A stretch of 64,000 bases of DNA from NCBI RefSeq assembly GCF_000754265.1, contig NZ_CP008985.1:496001-560000 (forward strand), written 5' to 3'. The translations under genes and the position numbers were made by a program. Of the stretch, positions 19,922-30,007 are shown piece by piece; position 1 is the first letter of the stretch, and each line of letters opens with the position of its first letter. The notes below the pieces were generated by a model that ran no database searches, was not told the DNA's origin, and saw only the letters and a list, made by a program, of their open reading frames with translations. The DNA comes from Candidatus Palibaumannia cicadellinicola (lineage in GTDB: Bacteria > Pseudomonadota > Gammaproteobacteria > Enterobacterales > Enterobacteriaceae).

Positions 19922-20728
19922 TTAATCTAATTCATTATCAAGATTATTATTGTTAGTATTTTGCGCCGATGTTATATGTCCGGTAACATTAGTACGTTGC
20001 GTACGAAGCTGGATATAAAGAATCGCCATCATGAGGCCTATTACACCTAACGCTATTATATTAAAGCTAGTAAATGCTGCTGTTACAAAACCTAAGTAGA
20101 AAAATGGCATTAAATAACTCGTACGCATCATATTAATAACCATCGCATAACCTACGATCATAATCATACCGCCGACGATATTCAGGCCATTAGTAACTAC
20201 TTCTGGAATAGAAGTGAGTATAGAATGCATCATTTCGGTACTGACTGATATCGCCACAATAACTACTGGCATTGCAGTACGTATTGCTTGTAATAGTAGT
20301 GCTGAAATATGGATTCGACTTAGAGCGTTGAGGTTACCATGTTCTGCCGCATTGTCCGCTGCGTGCTGAAATGCGATAGTTAGAGTACGCACGATAATCG
20401 TCAGTACCTGTCCAGCTGCTGCAATAGGAATAGCTAGTGCAATACTAGCACTAATTTCTTGATTGCCTATAATCACTAGGATGGTAGCAATTATTGCTGC
20501 TAAGGCAGTATCAGGTGCTACCGCAGCACCAACATTCATCCAGCCTAGTGCGATCATTTCAAGCGTACCACCAACAAGAATACCTGTTTTCATATCTCCT
20601 AAAACAAGACCGATTAAGGTGCACGCTAATAGTGGTCGGTGAAACTGAAATTCGTCAAGAATCGATTCTATGCCTGCAATACAGCCCACGATAAATATTA
20701 GTATTATTTGAAGCGTGGTAATCTCCAT
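19922..20728 (-). CDS. manY: Mannose PTS permease IIC component
   Basis: Sugar-translocating membrane subunit of the mannose PTS. The 268-residue protein starts MEITTLQIILIFIVGCIAG and ends DNELD, as E. coli ManY does. Family motifs include DEFQFHRPLLACTLIG, GGTLEMIALGWMNVGAA and the GNLNALSRIH loop. Several membrane segments fill the length. It follows manX after 31 bases and abuts manZ. Confidence 0.96.
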   Translation of the reverse strand: MEITTLQIILIFIVGCIAGIESILDEFQFHRPLLACTLIGLVLGDMKTGILVGGTLEMIALGWMNVGAAVAPDTALAAIIATILVIIGNQEISASIALAIPIAAAGQVLTIIVRTLTIAFQHAADNAAEHGNLNALSRIHISALLLQAIRTAMPVVIVAISVSTEMMHSILTSIPEVVTNGLNIVGGMIMIVGYAMVINMMRTSYLMPFFYLGFVTAAFTSFNIIALGVIGLMMAILYIQLRTQRTNVTGHITSAQNTNNNNLDNELD

Positions 20729-20759
20729 TGCACTTTTCCTCTGACATGCGTAGGGGTTT

Positions 20760-21725
20760 TTATTTGCCTAGTTTTTTGTTAATTAAATCTATGATATTGA
20801 GTGGAGTATCTGAAGGTACTTGACGAACTTCTAGTTTAATACCGCACTCATTTAGTTTTTTAAATGCCGTGATATCTTTATCATCTACTGATACGGCATT
20901 ATTGATTTGAGTTTTACCATGACAAAACGCCATACCACCGATGTTAATTGTGGGGAGAGATACTCCACCTTCTACCATGCGTAAGACATCGGTTGGATTA
21001 GTAAATAATAGCATTACGCGATCGTTAGCATATTTCGGATTGTTATACACACGAATAGCTTTAGCTACATCTACTACATGTGCTGTCACTCCTGGAGGAG
21101 CAACTTGGGTAAGAAGTATTTTTCGCATAGTATCTGCTGCTACTTGATCATTGACAACAATAATGCGTTTAACATTCGTCTCTTTAGTCCATCTTGTTAC
21201 TATTTGTCCATGAATCAAACGATCATCAATTCTAGCTAAAATAATAGTCATATGACCACCAGACTTAGCTTTTACTGGTACTGTCTGATTCTGAGTATGA
21301 AGGTTGACTGTCTCAGTGAGTTTCTCCGCTGTTAGCGCTTTAACACCGAAACGACCGGTTTCAACAGCAATTTTAACTAATTCCTGGAATAATAAATTGT
21401 CGTCGCGTGCCATAAATATTTCAGTTAGCATAGGAATATTCACGCCAGACACGACTTCATAGTGATCCTGCTTACTATTCATAACTATCTTACTTGCAGC
21501 ATTAAAGGGACTACCTCCCCAGGTATCAACTAAAAATAATACTCCAGTAGTAGTATCCATATTTTCTAGTCTAGCACTATATTTTTCAATCAAGGTGTCA
21601 GTATTTTCTCCAGGATAAAAATCTATCCAAGCGACATTTTTTTGTTCACCCAAAATCATTTCTGCAGTTTTCAGTAATTCCTCAGCCGCTGACCCGTGAG
21701 TGCCAATAATGATAGCAATACTCAC
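20760..21725 (-). CDS. manX: Mannose PTS IIAB component
   Basis: Cytoplasmic phosphoryl carrier of the mannose PTS. The IIA domain (about residues 1-130) has phospho-His10 (IIGTHGSAAE); the IIB domain from about 157 has phospho-His172 (ARIDDRLIHGQIVTRW). The linker is shorter than the Ala/Pro-rich linker of E. coli. The start is GTG at 21725, preceded by a strong AAGGAGGT four bases upstream; homology gives no other start. At 321 residues it is complete, so the whole permease is available if EI and HPr exist elsewhere. Confidence 0.96.
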   Translation of the reverse strand: MSIAIIIGTHGSAAEELLKTAEMILGEQKNVAWIDFYPGENTDTLIEKYSARLENMDTTTGVLFLVDTWGGSPFNAASKIVMNSKQDHYEVVSGVNIPMLTEIFMARDDNLLFQELVKIAVETGRFGVKALTAEKLTETVNLHTQNQTVPVKAKSGGHMTIILARIDDRLIHGQIVTRWTKETNVKRIIVVNDQVAADTMRKILLTQVAPPGVTAHVVDVAKAIRVYNNPKYANDRVMLLFTNPTDVLRMVEGGVSLPTINIGGMAFCHGKTQINNAVSVDDKDITAFKKLNECGIKLEVRQVPSDTPLNIIDLINKKLGK

Positions 21726-22363
21726 AAATACCTCCTTCTGTTAACAATATGGATTGATTATATACGTTTTACGGTTAGTCAGTTATGAGTTAAAAGCTAT
21801 AACTTTTGATTAGTCTCACTTATACTGCAAACAAATGATATGATTAGCTAAAGTTTATCACATAGATAAATTTACTAGATTTATCCAAAATAGTTATGAA
21901 TTTATACTATTATAAAGTAAACTTAAATTAAGTTAAGTATGAAAATAACAAAAATTGTGACAACGATCAGTTATTTAATTACTAAGATCGTAGCAAACAT
22001 ATCAATTATAGTGTAGATAACAGAATAATTAGTAGTTAACACGAAAAAAGGTTCTTTATGCCACCTACTCTTTCCAATAAAGACAAACTTTGTTTTTTAT
22101 AATAAACACATATTTTTACTATGAGCTATCAATAACTAATTGATCATTTCGATCAGCAAAAATTAAATGATATTATCTAACTAGCATCATGCGCTGGATA
22201 TGTTGTGTCGTAATGTTCGATCCCACTTATCAAAATAATTTGCTTCTTAGCTACTTAGCTAGCGGATAGTTTCTGCTTGTTAGCAACAAATGCGGATTCA
22301 CCTAACCTCCGGCAATAGTTTATTGCCTGGACTACCTTATGTTTATGGAATGGAGTCTTTCCC
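21726..22363. other. Intergenic region between divergent manX and yoaE
   Basis: A 638-base AT-rich stretch with no convincing gene. It must hold the promoters of manXYZ (minus) and yoaE (plus). In E. coli the manX promoter is activated by CRP and repressed by Mlc; I looked for the CRP palindrome and found only a TATCACAT half-site near 21857. Bases 22311-22327 form a perfect 7-bp hairpin (GGCAATA, three-base loop) about 36 bases before the yoaE start. No remnant of a known gene was recognised. Confidence 0.6.
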
Positions 22364-23929
22364 GTGATAGAATTGCTAATAGACCCCTCAATTTGGGTGG
22401 GATTACTGACCCTAGTAATGCTAGAAATAATTTTAGGTATCGATAATCTTGTTTTTGTAGCTGTTCTTGCAGATAAATTATCGCCTAAAAAACGAGATAG
22501 TGCCCGTATTATTGGGCTTGTTTTAGCACTAGTAATTCGTCTAGTGCTGCTTTCTTTTATATCATGGATTGTTACCCTTACGTGGCCTTTATTCCGTATA
22601 ATGTCCTTATCTTTTTCCGGTCGCGATCTAATTTTGCTACTAGGTGGTTTTTTTTTATTATTTAAAGCTACTACGGAACTACACGAACGTTTAGAAAATA
22701 AAGAACAGCATAGCAATGCTAGCCGCGGTTATGCTAGTTTTTGTACTATTGTAGTACAGATTGTAGCTCTTGATGCTGTTTTTTCCCTAGATTCAGTTAT
22801 GACAGCCGTAGGTATAGTTAATAATCTTACTGTGACTATTACTGCGGTAGTAATTGCTATGGCTATAATGATATTAGTTTCTAAATTTTTAACACATTTT
22901 GTTAATACTAATCATACTGTAGTCGTGCTTTGTTTAAGCTTTTTATTAATGATCAGTGTCAGCTTGATTGCAGAAGGATTAGGCGTTCATGTGAATAAAA
23001 AATACCTATACACTGCGATTGGTTTCTCAATTCTGATTGAGATTTTGAATCAGATAGCTTGGCGTAATTTGATGAAACATCAGTCTAGCAAACCTTTGCG
23101 TGATCGTACGTCAGAGGCTATTATGCTACTAATGGGTGGAAGAACTCAGTCTCAACCATCAGTTAATGAAGAGAATTTTGTTTCCTCACTCCAGTCAGCA
23201 AATTTTGCTGAAACCGAATATTGTATGATCACTAATGTTTTATCGTTGGCCTCAAGAAACCTACGTAGTATTATGACTCCACGGAATCAAATTTCCTGGT
23301 TAAATAGTAAGCTACCGATTGAGGAACTACAAATTAAGCTTATGAATACGCAGCATAATATGCTGCCTCTTTGTTATGGAAAATTAGATCATTTGATAGG
23401 CATAGTGCACACCAAAGATTGTATGAGCGCTATCGCAGATGGCGAACATATGAAGGCTTACGAGGTAGTAAATCCTGCTATTGTCGTACTAGATACTCTA
23501 GATGTTTTAAACTGTTTAACAGAGCTACGCCGTGCTAAAGGAAGCTTAGTAATAGTTTCAAATGAGTTAGGTGTGATTCAGGGTTTAATAACACCGCTAG
23601 ATATACTAGAAGCAATTACTGGTAAATTGACTTCTGAAGATTTAGAAGATACATTAGATATTAAAATTAGTAATGAGGGATGGCTGGCGAAAGGTAGCAC
23701 AAATATTTCTACTTTGCAGAATGTTTTAAACACCCAAAATCTTGTACGTCATCATAGTAAGATTACATCTTTAGCTGGACTATTAATGTCTCAATGTAAT
23801 CATATGCCAGTGGAAGGTGAAGTACTTATTATTCATCAGTGGCGTTTTACCATTAGACAAATGATAGAATATCGTATTGAACAGGTATGGATTGAACGTA
23901 TTTCACCAAATACTCAAAAATTAGCATGA
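22364..23929 (+). CDS. yoaE: TerC-family membrane protein with CBS and transporter-associated domains
   Basis: Inner-membrane protein of uncertain function; TerC relatives are linked to metal export or membrane-protein metalation. The 521-residue protein starts with GTG ([17 protein letters not shown]). Residues 1-235 hold the TerC domain with [12 protein letters not shown] and [15 protein letters not shown], the two acidic membrane motifs. Two CBS-like segments follow (about 300-420) and then a CorC/HlyC-type C-terminal domain. It lies divergent from manX, as in E. coli. sdaA, nudL and pdeD, which separate it from pabB there, are lost. Confidence 0.9.
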   Translation: MIELLIDPSIWVGLLTLVMLEIILGIDNLVFVAVLADKLSPKKRDSARIIGLVLALVIRLVLLSFISWIVTLTWPLFRIMSLSFSGRDLILLLGGFFLLFKATTELHERLENKEQHSNASRGYASFCTIVVQIVALDAVFSLDSVMTAVGIVNNLTVTITAVVIAMAIMILVSKFLTHFVNTNHTVVVLCLSFLLMISVSLIAEGLGVHVNKKYLYTAIGFSILIEILNQIAWRNLMKHQSSKPLRDRTSEAIMLLMGGRTQSQPSVNEENFVSSLQSANFAETEYCMITNVLSLASRNLRSIMTPRNQISWLNSKLPIEELQIKLMNTQHNMLPLCYGKLDHLIGIVHTKDCMSAIADGEHMKAYEVVNPAIVVLDTLDVLNCLTELRRAKGSLVIVSNELGVIQGLITPLDILEAITGKLTSEDLEDTLDIKISNEGWLAKGSTNISTLQNVLNTQNLVRHHSKITSLAGLLMSQCNHMPVEGEVLIIHQWRFTIRQMIEYRIEQVWIERISPNTQKLA

Positions 23930-24034
23930 AATTTAGTATTATTATTTAACTCAAGTAGTAAATGTTAATTTAAGATTATATCTAATATATGTTCGAAATA
24001 TTTAAAGTACATAATACTTGCTAACATCTGATTA

Positions 24035-25417
24035 TTATCTATTAAATCGTTCTAGTAATGGTAGCAATGTTGCTGCTTTTGCCAGGGTCTCTTTATATTC
24101 AGCTTCTTCGTTACTATCGGCGACAATACCACCGCCAACTGAACAGTAGATCTGATTTTGATCAATGATCAAGGTTCTAATAGCAATATTCATATCCATT
24201 GTTCCACAATAACTGAAATAACCGATACTGCCGCACCAGGCGTTGCGGCAATGTGGTTCTAGTTGCTCAATAATTTTCATCGCTCGTACTTTAGGTGCTC
24301 CTATAATCGATCCCCCAGGAAAGCACGCACGTAATAAATCACAGGCAGAGTGATGTGGGGATAATTTTGCCGTAATAGTGCTAACCATATGGTATACTGC
24401 TGGAAAAGTCTCGATTGCAAAAAGTGATGGTACCCGTACACTGCCTGGTAGAGCCACTCGACCTATATCATTACGTAATAAATCAACAATCATAAGATTT
24501 TCAGCACAATCCTTAGCTGACGTTGCTAAACGTATCCTCTCTAATTTATCCCTGCTGCAGGTAGGGCTAGATGAATTCATAATACGAGGTAGTGTACCTT
24601 TAATTGGACGAGATTCAATTACGTTACCGCGTAATCTCAAAAATAGCTCTGGAGATAAGCTTAGTACAGTCGCTTGCTCCGGAAGACGAATAAAAGCTGA
24701 AAAAGGTGCGCGGTTATATGTTACTAAATATCGGAAAGCAGACCATTCATCACCGCTACAAGTAGCGCTGAATCTTTGGGAAAGGCAAACTTGATAACAG
24801 TCTCCAGCTTGTAGATGTTGTTGTATCTGACGAAATTTTTTTCCATAATCGGCACGAGTCATATTAGATTCCCATTGTGTATGAAGACGAAACATAGCAG
24901 TAGGTTGTGGTGCTGTATCAACTAAATTAGCTAAAATTGTTTGAGGATCTTTATGACTAACAAGTGTTAATTTACGCCTATGATGATCTGCAATAATTGC
25001 CCAGTCGTAAAGACCGACTGCCATATCTGGTAGATGTAAATCACGTTCTGCTAAATTTGGTAGATTTTCAATATACCGTGCGAGATCATAGCCAAATAAA
25101 CCTAGAGCTCCGCCCTGAAAAGGTAACTGCTTATTCGTTTTGGTAATGATATTCATTTGTTCTAATTGTTGCTTTACCAGAATAAAAGGATCTATATCAC
25201 TAAATTTGCAGTCTGTGCCCCTACATATTTCAGTAATACCGTTTTTAGTCACCAACGTAACTACAGGCTTAGCAACGATAATATCAAAACAACTATCTGA
25301 ATGGTTGCTGTCACTAGAGTGTAGTAACATAGACCAAGGTTGAGTAGAGAGTGGTGTAAAAATATCTAGCACTGCATGAGGCTGGTAAGGTAAATTCATT
25401 AGGTATGGTTGTATCAT
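24035..25417 (-). CDS. pabB: Aminodeoxychorismate synthase component I
   Basis: Converts chorismate to aminodeoxychorismate with ammonia from PabA, for folate. At 460 residues it matches PabB length. Chorismate-binding signatures are seen: RPIKGTLPR with the PabB-type Lys, KDCAENLMIVDLLRNDIGRV, GSIIGAPKVRAMKIIE and GGGIVADSNEEAEYKE. The PIKGT motif points to PabB instead of TrpE, which has PIAGT. Partner pabC is at 1.4 kb. Confidence 0.94.
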   Translation of the reverse strand: MIQPYLMNLPYQPHAVLDIFTPLSTQPWSMLLHSSDSNHSDSCFDIIVAKPVVTLVTKNGITEICRGTDCKFSDIDPFILVKQQLEQMNIITKTNKQLPFQGGALGLFGYDLARYIENLPNLAERDLHLPDMAVGLYDWAIIADHHRRKLTLVSHKDPQTILANLVDTAPQPTAMFRLHTQWESNMTRADYGKKFRQIQQHLQAGDCYQVCLSQRFSATCSGDEWSAFRYLVTYNRAPFSAFIRLPEQATVLSLSPELFLRLRGNVIESRPIKGTLPRIMNSSSPTCSRDKLERIRLATSAKDCAENLMIVDLLRNDIGRVALPGSVRVPSLFAIETFPAVYHMVSTITAKLSPHHSACDLLRACFPGGSIIGAPKVRAMKIIEQLEPHCRNAWCGSIGYFSYCGTMDMNIAIRTLIIDQNQIYCSVGGGIVADSNEEAEYKETLAKAATLLPLLERFNR

Positions 25418-25564
25418 GAAATCATATTTCCTACGGTGCTAATAATAAAGATCTACGTGTAACTATTCCTAACAAACAATATGATAAAATCACTCATGTC
25501 AATAGTATCGGTGAAGTTATTTACTTTTTATTGCTAATCAAGAGATATAAGAGAAAAATTACTC

Positions 25565-26500
25565 ATGGAAGTTTTACATAACAGAGTTTCTCGCAAAGTA
25601 TTACGTACACGTATGCTGGCTGAAACAGAACCGCGTACTACGGTTTCTTTTTATAAATATTTTGTTATCTCAGATCCTCATAGTTTTCGTGATTCTCTTT
25701 ATCGTAAACTAAATAATTTAGATATTTTTGGCCGCATTTATATCGCTGCTGAAGGCATTAATGGGCAAATTAGTGTACCCAAAAGTTATTTTGAGACTTT
25801 TCGTACAGTACTATATACTACTAACCCACAGTTAGATAAATTACGGCTTAATATATCACTAGATAACGACTGCCAATCTTTCTGGGTTCTACGCATGAAA
25901 GTACGGTCGCGGATTGTCGCAGACGGGATTCAAGATCCTAATTTTAATCATTTAAACGTTGGACATTATTTAAAAGCTGAAGAAGTAAACCTCATGGCAG
26001 AAAATCCTGAGGTGCTTTTTGTAGATATGCGTAATCACTATGAATATGAAGTTGGCCATTTTAAGCAGGCTCTTAAGATACCATCTCATACCTTCCGCGA
26101 GCAGCTATTAATGGTTGTCAATATGTTACAAGATAATAAAAATAAAAGTATTGTGATGTATTGTACTGGTGGTATACGCTGCGAAAAAGCTAGTGCCTGG
26201 ATGTTACATAATGGTTTTAAGAATATTTACCATATAGAAGGTGGAATTATTGAGTATACTAATCGTGCTAGAAAGCTAGGATTACCTCTAAAATTTATTG
26301 GAAAAAATTTTGTTTTTGACGAACGTTTAGGTGAACGAATTACGTCTGAAGTAATTGCACATTGTAATCAATGTCAAGATTATTGTGATCGTCATACAAA
26401 TTGTCGTAACCAGGACTGCCATATTCTCTTTATTCAATGTCCAAACTGTGCTAAAAAATATAGTGGTTGCTGTAATATTATATGTCAAAGTAAAGTTTAG
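25565..26500 (+). CDS. trhO: tRNA uridine(34) hydroxylase (rhodanese family)
   Basis: Oxygen-dependent formation of 5-hydroxyuridine at the wobble base of tRNAs. The 311-residue protein has an N-terminal acylphosphatase-like region (about 1-100), then a rhodanese domain with [14 protein letters not shown] (Cys200 and Cys206), and a Cys-rich end ([26 protein letters not shown]). It stops about 40 residues before E. coli YceA, losing only the low-complexity Arg-rich tail. The start MEVLHNR matches the E. coli start region. Confidence 0.92.
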   Translation: MEVLHNRVSRKVLRTRMLAETEPRTTVSFYKYFVISDPHSFRDSLYRKLNNLDIFGRIYIAAEGINGQISVPKSYFETFRTVLYTTNPQLDKLRLNISLDNDCQSFWVLRMKVRSRIVADGIQDPNFNHLNVGHYLKAEEVNLMAENPEVLFVDMRNHYEYEVGHFKQALKIPSHTFREQLLMVVNMLQDNKNKSIVMYCTGGIRCEKASAWMLHNGFKNIYHIEGGIIEYTNRARKLGLPLKFIGKNFVFDERLGERITSEVIAHCNQCQDYCDRHTNCRNQDCHILFIQCPNCAKKYSGCCNIICQSKV

Positions 26501-26513
26501 AGATAAAATTTTA

Positions 26514-26589
26514 TGGTGGAGCTAAGCGGAATTGAACCGCTGACCTCTTGCATGCCATGCAAGTACTCTTCCATCTGAGCTATAGCCCC
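26514..26589 (-). tRNA. tRNA-Ala (anticodon GGC)
   Basis: Minus-strand cloverleaf beginning GGGGCTATAGCTCAGATGG, with anticodon loop ATGGCAT between CTTGC and GCAAG, and T arm GCGGTTCAATTCCGC. CCA is encoded (26514-26516). The G3:U70 identity pair of alanine tRNAs is present. It sits beside gltX, as alaW and alaX do in E. coli. Confidence 0.97.
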
Positions 26590-26667
26590 TAACTTTAGGC
26601 TTTACCATAAGATTTTATCATATAATATATATTATACTACAATATGTCAATTACTAAAAGCTATTAG

Positions 26668-28077
26668 CTATATGGGATATTTCGCAATAAAATTTAGTGC
26701 CATATTAATACGTTTTAACGAACGTAATTTACCTATAGCTAAAATAGTCATGTCTATAGTAGGTGACTGACTAGTACCAGTTACTGCAACTCGTAATGGC
26801 ATACTAACTTTTTCGATTTTCACTTGTAATTCATCAGCTGTTTGCTTAATAACGTCATGCACTGATTCTTTTGTCCAATTATTTAAAGATGAGAGCTTCT
26901 CTCGCACTATCTGTAGTGGCTTCGTTGCTTCTGGCAATAAATAAGTTTTTGCTGCTTTAGTTTCAAACTCTCTAAAATCTTGGTAAAAATAATAGCAATT
27001 ACTCGCCATTTCTTTGAGAGTTTTACAACGTTCACGAAAAAGTTTCACTAAGTCAGTTAGTGGAGGACCGATAGACATATCGATACCCTGATGCTTCATA
27101 TGCCAAAATAAATTTTTTGTTATATAGTCTATAGGTAAATTTTTTATATAAACATGATTATACCACAATAACTTTTTACTATCAAATGAGCTAGCTGATT
27201 TGCTGATCGCTTCGAGATTAAAGAGTTTCTTCATTTCATCTAAGGAAAAAATTTCTTGATTTCCATAAGACCAACCTAGGCGAACTAAATAATTCAGTAA
27301 GGCTTCAGGGAGAAAACCATCATCGCGGTACTGCATTACTCCTACTGCCCCATGCCGTTTAGAAAGATTTTTGCCATCATAACCCATAATCATTGATACA
27401 TGAGCATACTTTGGTATCGGTGCACCTAAAGCTTTTAGGATATTAATTTGGCGTGGTGTATTATTAATATGATCTTCACCACGAATGACGTGAGTTATTT
27501 TCATGTCTAAATCATCGACTACAACGCAAAAATTATAGGTAGGCGTACCTTCGGTACGCCTAATAATAAGATCATCTAATTCTGTATTACTATATTGAAT
27601 AGTCCCACGAATTAAATCGTTAAATATAACAGAACCTTCTTGCGGATTACGAAAACGTACTACGTAAGGATCATTAGACAAATGATTTTCATAACTATTA
27701 CGACACCGTCCGTCGTAACGTGGTTTTTTACCATTAATCATTTGATTTTGGCGTAACTCTTCTAGTCTCTTTTCTGAGCAATAACATTTATATGCCGAAC
27801 CGTTTTTTAGCATATGATTAATAATATAGTTATAGCGAGCAAAGTGTTTAGTTTGGAAGTAGGGGCCATGATCCCAGTCTATTTTTAGCCACTTCATGCT
27901 ATCAATGATTGCGTTAATCGCCTGCGGTGTTGAACGCTCTAGGTCGGTATCTTCTATGCGTAAGATAAATTCACCACCATGATGACGTGCAAATAACCAA
28001 GAATAGAATGCAGTACGCGCACCACCAATATGAAGAAAACCTGTTGGACTAGGCGCAAAACGTGTTTTGATTTTCAT
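26668..28077 (-). CDS. gltX: Glutamyl-tRNA synthetase
   Basis: Charges tRNA-Glu with glutamate. Start is ATG 28077 ([13 protein letters not shown]), 469 residues, in line with E. coli numbering. The HIGH-type motif is PTGFLHIGG. The KMSKS loop reads KNLSKRHG where E. coli has KKLSKRHG, so its first lysine is Asn; the key second lysine is kept. In the zinc segment Cys98, Cys100 and Cys125 are present but the expected His127 ligand is Asn (GRCRN). Otherwise intact. Flanked by tRNA-Ala and, divergently, tRNA-Val and tRNA-Lys, the E. coli arrangement. Confidence 0.96.
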   Translation of the reverse strand: MKIKTRFAPSPTGFLHIGGARTAFYSWLFARHHGGEFILRIEDTDLERSTPQAINAIIDSMKWLKIDWDHGPYFQTKHFARYNYIINHMLKNGSAYKCYCSEKRLEELRQNQMINGKKPRYDGRCRNSYENHLSNDPYVVRFRNPQEGSVIFNDLIRGTIQYSNTELDDLIIRRTEGTPTYNFCVVVDDLDMKITHVIRGEDHINNTPRQINILKALGAPIPKYAHVSMIMGYDGKNLSKRHGAVGVMQYRDDGFLPEALLNYLVRLGWSYGNQEIFSLDEMKKLFNLEAISKSASSFDSKKLLWYNHVYIKNLPIDYITKNLFWHMKHQGIDMSIGPPLTDLVKLFRERCKTLKEMASNCYYFYQDFREFETKAAKTYLLPEATKPLQIVREKLSSLNNWTKESVHDVIKQTADELQVKIEKVSMPLRVAVTGTSQSPTIDMTILAIGKLRSLKRINMALNFIAKYPI

Positions 28078-28259
28078 CAATCACATAGCCTTATTTATAT
28101 ATTATTGATATATTGAATATTCGAATATTGAATAAAACAAACTTTTTGTTTACTATAATTTCATTAGATTATTTTAAGACAAATAAAATTATCCTGATAA
28201 AAATCGTTGACTCATCTTAGTCGTTTCTTATAATGTCAGTATACATTGCTAGTAGCTAT

Positions 28260-28335
28260 GGGTGATTAGCTCAGTTGGGAGAGCACCTCCCTTACAAGGA
28301 GGGGGTCGGCGGTTCGAACCCGTCATCACCTACCA
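28260..28335 (+). tRNA. tRNA-Val (anticodon TAC)
   Basis: Starts GGGTGATTAGCTCAG, anticodon stem CTCCC/GGAGG-type around CTTACAA, T arm with GGTTCGAACCC, and encoded CCA (28333-28335). The last acceptor base 72 is T, giving a G1:U72 wobble pair where E. coli tRNA-Val has G1:C72. Sits divergent from gltX as in E. coli. Confidence 0.97.
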
Positions 28336-28350
28336 CATTAATAAAAAAAT

Positions 28351-28423
28351 GGGTCGTTAGCTCAGTTGGTAGAGCAGTTGACTTTTAATCAATTGGTCGC
28401 AGGTTCGAATCCTGCACGACCTA
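28351..28423 (+). tRNA. tRNA-Lys (anticodon TTT)
   Basis: Starts GGGTCGTTAGCTCAG, anticodon loop CTTTTAA, T arm CAGGTTCGAATCCTG, discriminator A at 28423. CCA is not encoded (next bases CAC), so it must be added. As in the neighbouring tRNA-Val, base 72 is T, giving G1:U72. It is 15 bases after tRNA-Val and probably cotranscribed. Confidence 0.97.
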
Positions 28424-28477
28424 CACTTCCAGTGTACTCAAATTTAAATTGACATTACAATTAGTTTGAAGTATTTC

Positions 28478-29998
28478 TTATTTGCCACTATCTATATAAA
28501 TAAATGGTGGTTTCGCAAAAATAATAATTATAATAAGCAACAAAAATATCCATCCTAGTAGGGTAAAATATTCTATAGTAGAAAGCATGGCCGACTGTAC
28601 TTCGATCATTTGTTCTAACTGTGCCATGATTATCTGTCTACTACCGTCTAGCTGCTCGATATAAAACTGTATTGTAGGATTGTCGGAAGTAATATTCTCG
28701 GTTAACTGTGCATGATGGAAAATATTTCGTTGCTGCCAAAACCAGTTAGTAAGGGAAGCAGCAAAGCTACTTCCTAGTACACGTAGAAAAGTTGCGAGAC
28801 CAGAACCATCTGCGATATCTGTCTGTGGTAAACTAGATAATAAAATATTAGTTATAGGCATAAAAAATAGCGCAACTCCGATACCCATAAAACACTGGAT
28901 CATAGCAATATGATAATAATCTACCTGAATATTAAAATTAGATCGCATAAAACAGGAAAGTCCGATTACTAAAAATGCACAACCGGCTAATAACCTGAGG
29001 TCTAATTTTTGTCCATAACGTCCAACTAGTGGTGATATAAAAACTGGAACAATACCAATAGGTGCTGTTGCTAATCCGGCCCAAAGAGGAGTATAATTCA
29101 GCTGATTTTGTAACCATTGTGGTAAAATTAAGTTAAGACTAAAAAATCCAGAATAGCCTAATATTAGCGTTAGTGTACCTACTAAAAAGTTATGATGTTT
29201 AAATAAACGAAAATTAATTATAGGATACTGGTGAGTCAGTTCCCATAGTACCAATGCGATTAACAATAAAACCGCAATTAAAACACCAAGAGTGACAAAA
29301 ACTGATTCAAACCAATCAAGATTATTACCTTTATCTAGTACTACTTGTAATATTGTTACTCCCAATACTAATAATAACAAACCAACATAATCAATAGGTT
29401 GATATGAAGTATCTTCAGGTCTACTTTTGAGTTGTATAAAAACTACAATTATAGCAAAGATACCGGTTGGTACATTGATAAAGAAAATCCAAGACCAGGA
29501 GTAACTATCAGTGATCCACCCTCCTGCTAATGGCCCGATAATAGGTGCGACTACGGTTACCATAGCTAGTAGTGATAACGCCATTCCTCGCTTTACTGCG
29601 GGATAAAGAGATAATAATAGCGTCTGAGAAATAGGGTAAAGTGGTCCAGCAAAGAAGCCCTGCAAGGCACGGTAAATGACAAGCTGTGTCAGCTTTTGCG
29701 CGATACCACATAAAAAAGAAGTTATAATAAACAGCAGTAAAGAGGCTAAGAAAAGTCTAGTTTGTCCAAAACGCCGTGCCATCCAGCCGGTTAGTGGTAG
29801 CGCGATGGCATTAGAGACTGCAAACGAGGTAATAATCCAGGTACCTTGTTCTGAACATACACCTAGGTTTCCAGAAATTGTCGGTAATGCAACATTAGCA
29901 ATAGTAGTATCTAGCACTTGCATAAAAGTAGTTAGAGAGAGCCCAATAGTTGTTAGTACTAGATTTGTGGGACGAAATATTTGTTGACTACTACTCAT
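28478..29998 (-). CDS. emrB: Multidrug efflux MFS permease EmrB (DHA2 family)
   Basis: Inner-membrane proton antiporter of the EmrAB-TolC type. The 506-residue protein has 14 predicted membrane stretches; motif LDTTIANVALPTI in the first segment (TM1 motif D), GWMARRFGQTRLF (motif A) and the PLAGGWITDSYSWSWIFFINVPTG block (motif C and after) are typical of the family. It follows emrA after 9 bases. Retention of a drug pump in a small genome is notable; the true substrate is unknown. Confidence 0.92.
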   Translation of the reverse strand: MSSSQQIFRPTNLVLTTIGLSLTTFMQVLDTTIANVALPTISGNLGVCSEQGTWIITSFAVSNAIALPLTGWMARRFGQTRLFLASLLLFIITSFLCGIAQKLTQLVIYRALQGFFAGPLYPISQTLLLSLYPAVKRGMALSLLAMVTVVAPIIGPLAGGWITDSYSWSWIFFINVPTGIFAIIVVFIQLKSRPEDTSYQPIDYVGLLLLVLGVTILQVVLDKGNNLDWFESVFVTLGVLIAVLLLIALVLWELTHQYPIINFRLFKHHNFLVGTLTLILGYSGFFSLNLILPQWLQNQLNYTPLWAGLATAPIGIVPVFISPLVGRYGQKLDLRLLAGCAFLVIGLSCFMRSNFNIQVDYYHIAMIQCFMGIGVALFFMPITNILLSSLPQTDIADGSGLATFLRVLGSSFAASLTNWFWQQRNIFHHAQLTENITSDNPTIQFYIEQLDGSRQIIMAQLEQMIEVQSAMLSTIEYFTLLGWIFLLLIIIIIFAKPPFIYIDSGK

Positions 29999-30007
29999 TG
30001 TTGTTGA

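Noticed and set aside
21845..21870. CRP site for manXYZ
   Set aside because: Only one half-site (TCACA) is seen; the partner half does not match.
22255..22716. 153-codon minus-strand open frame
   Set aside because: It is a shadow of the yoaE 5' part in antisense and shows no family features.
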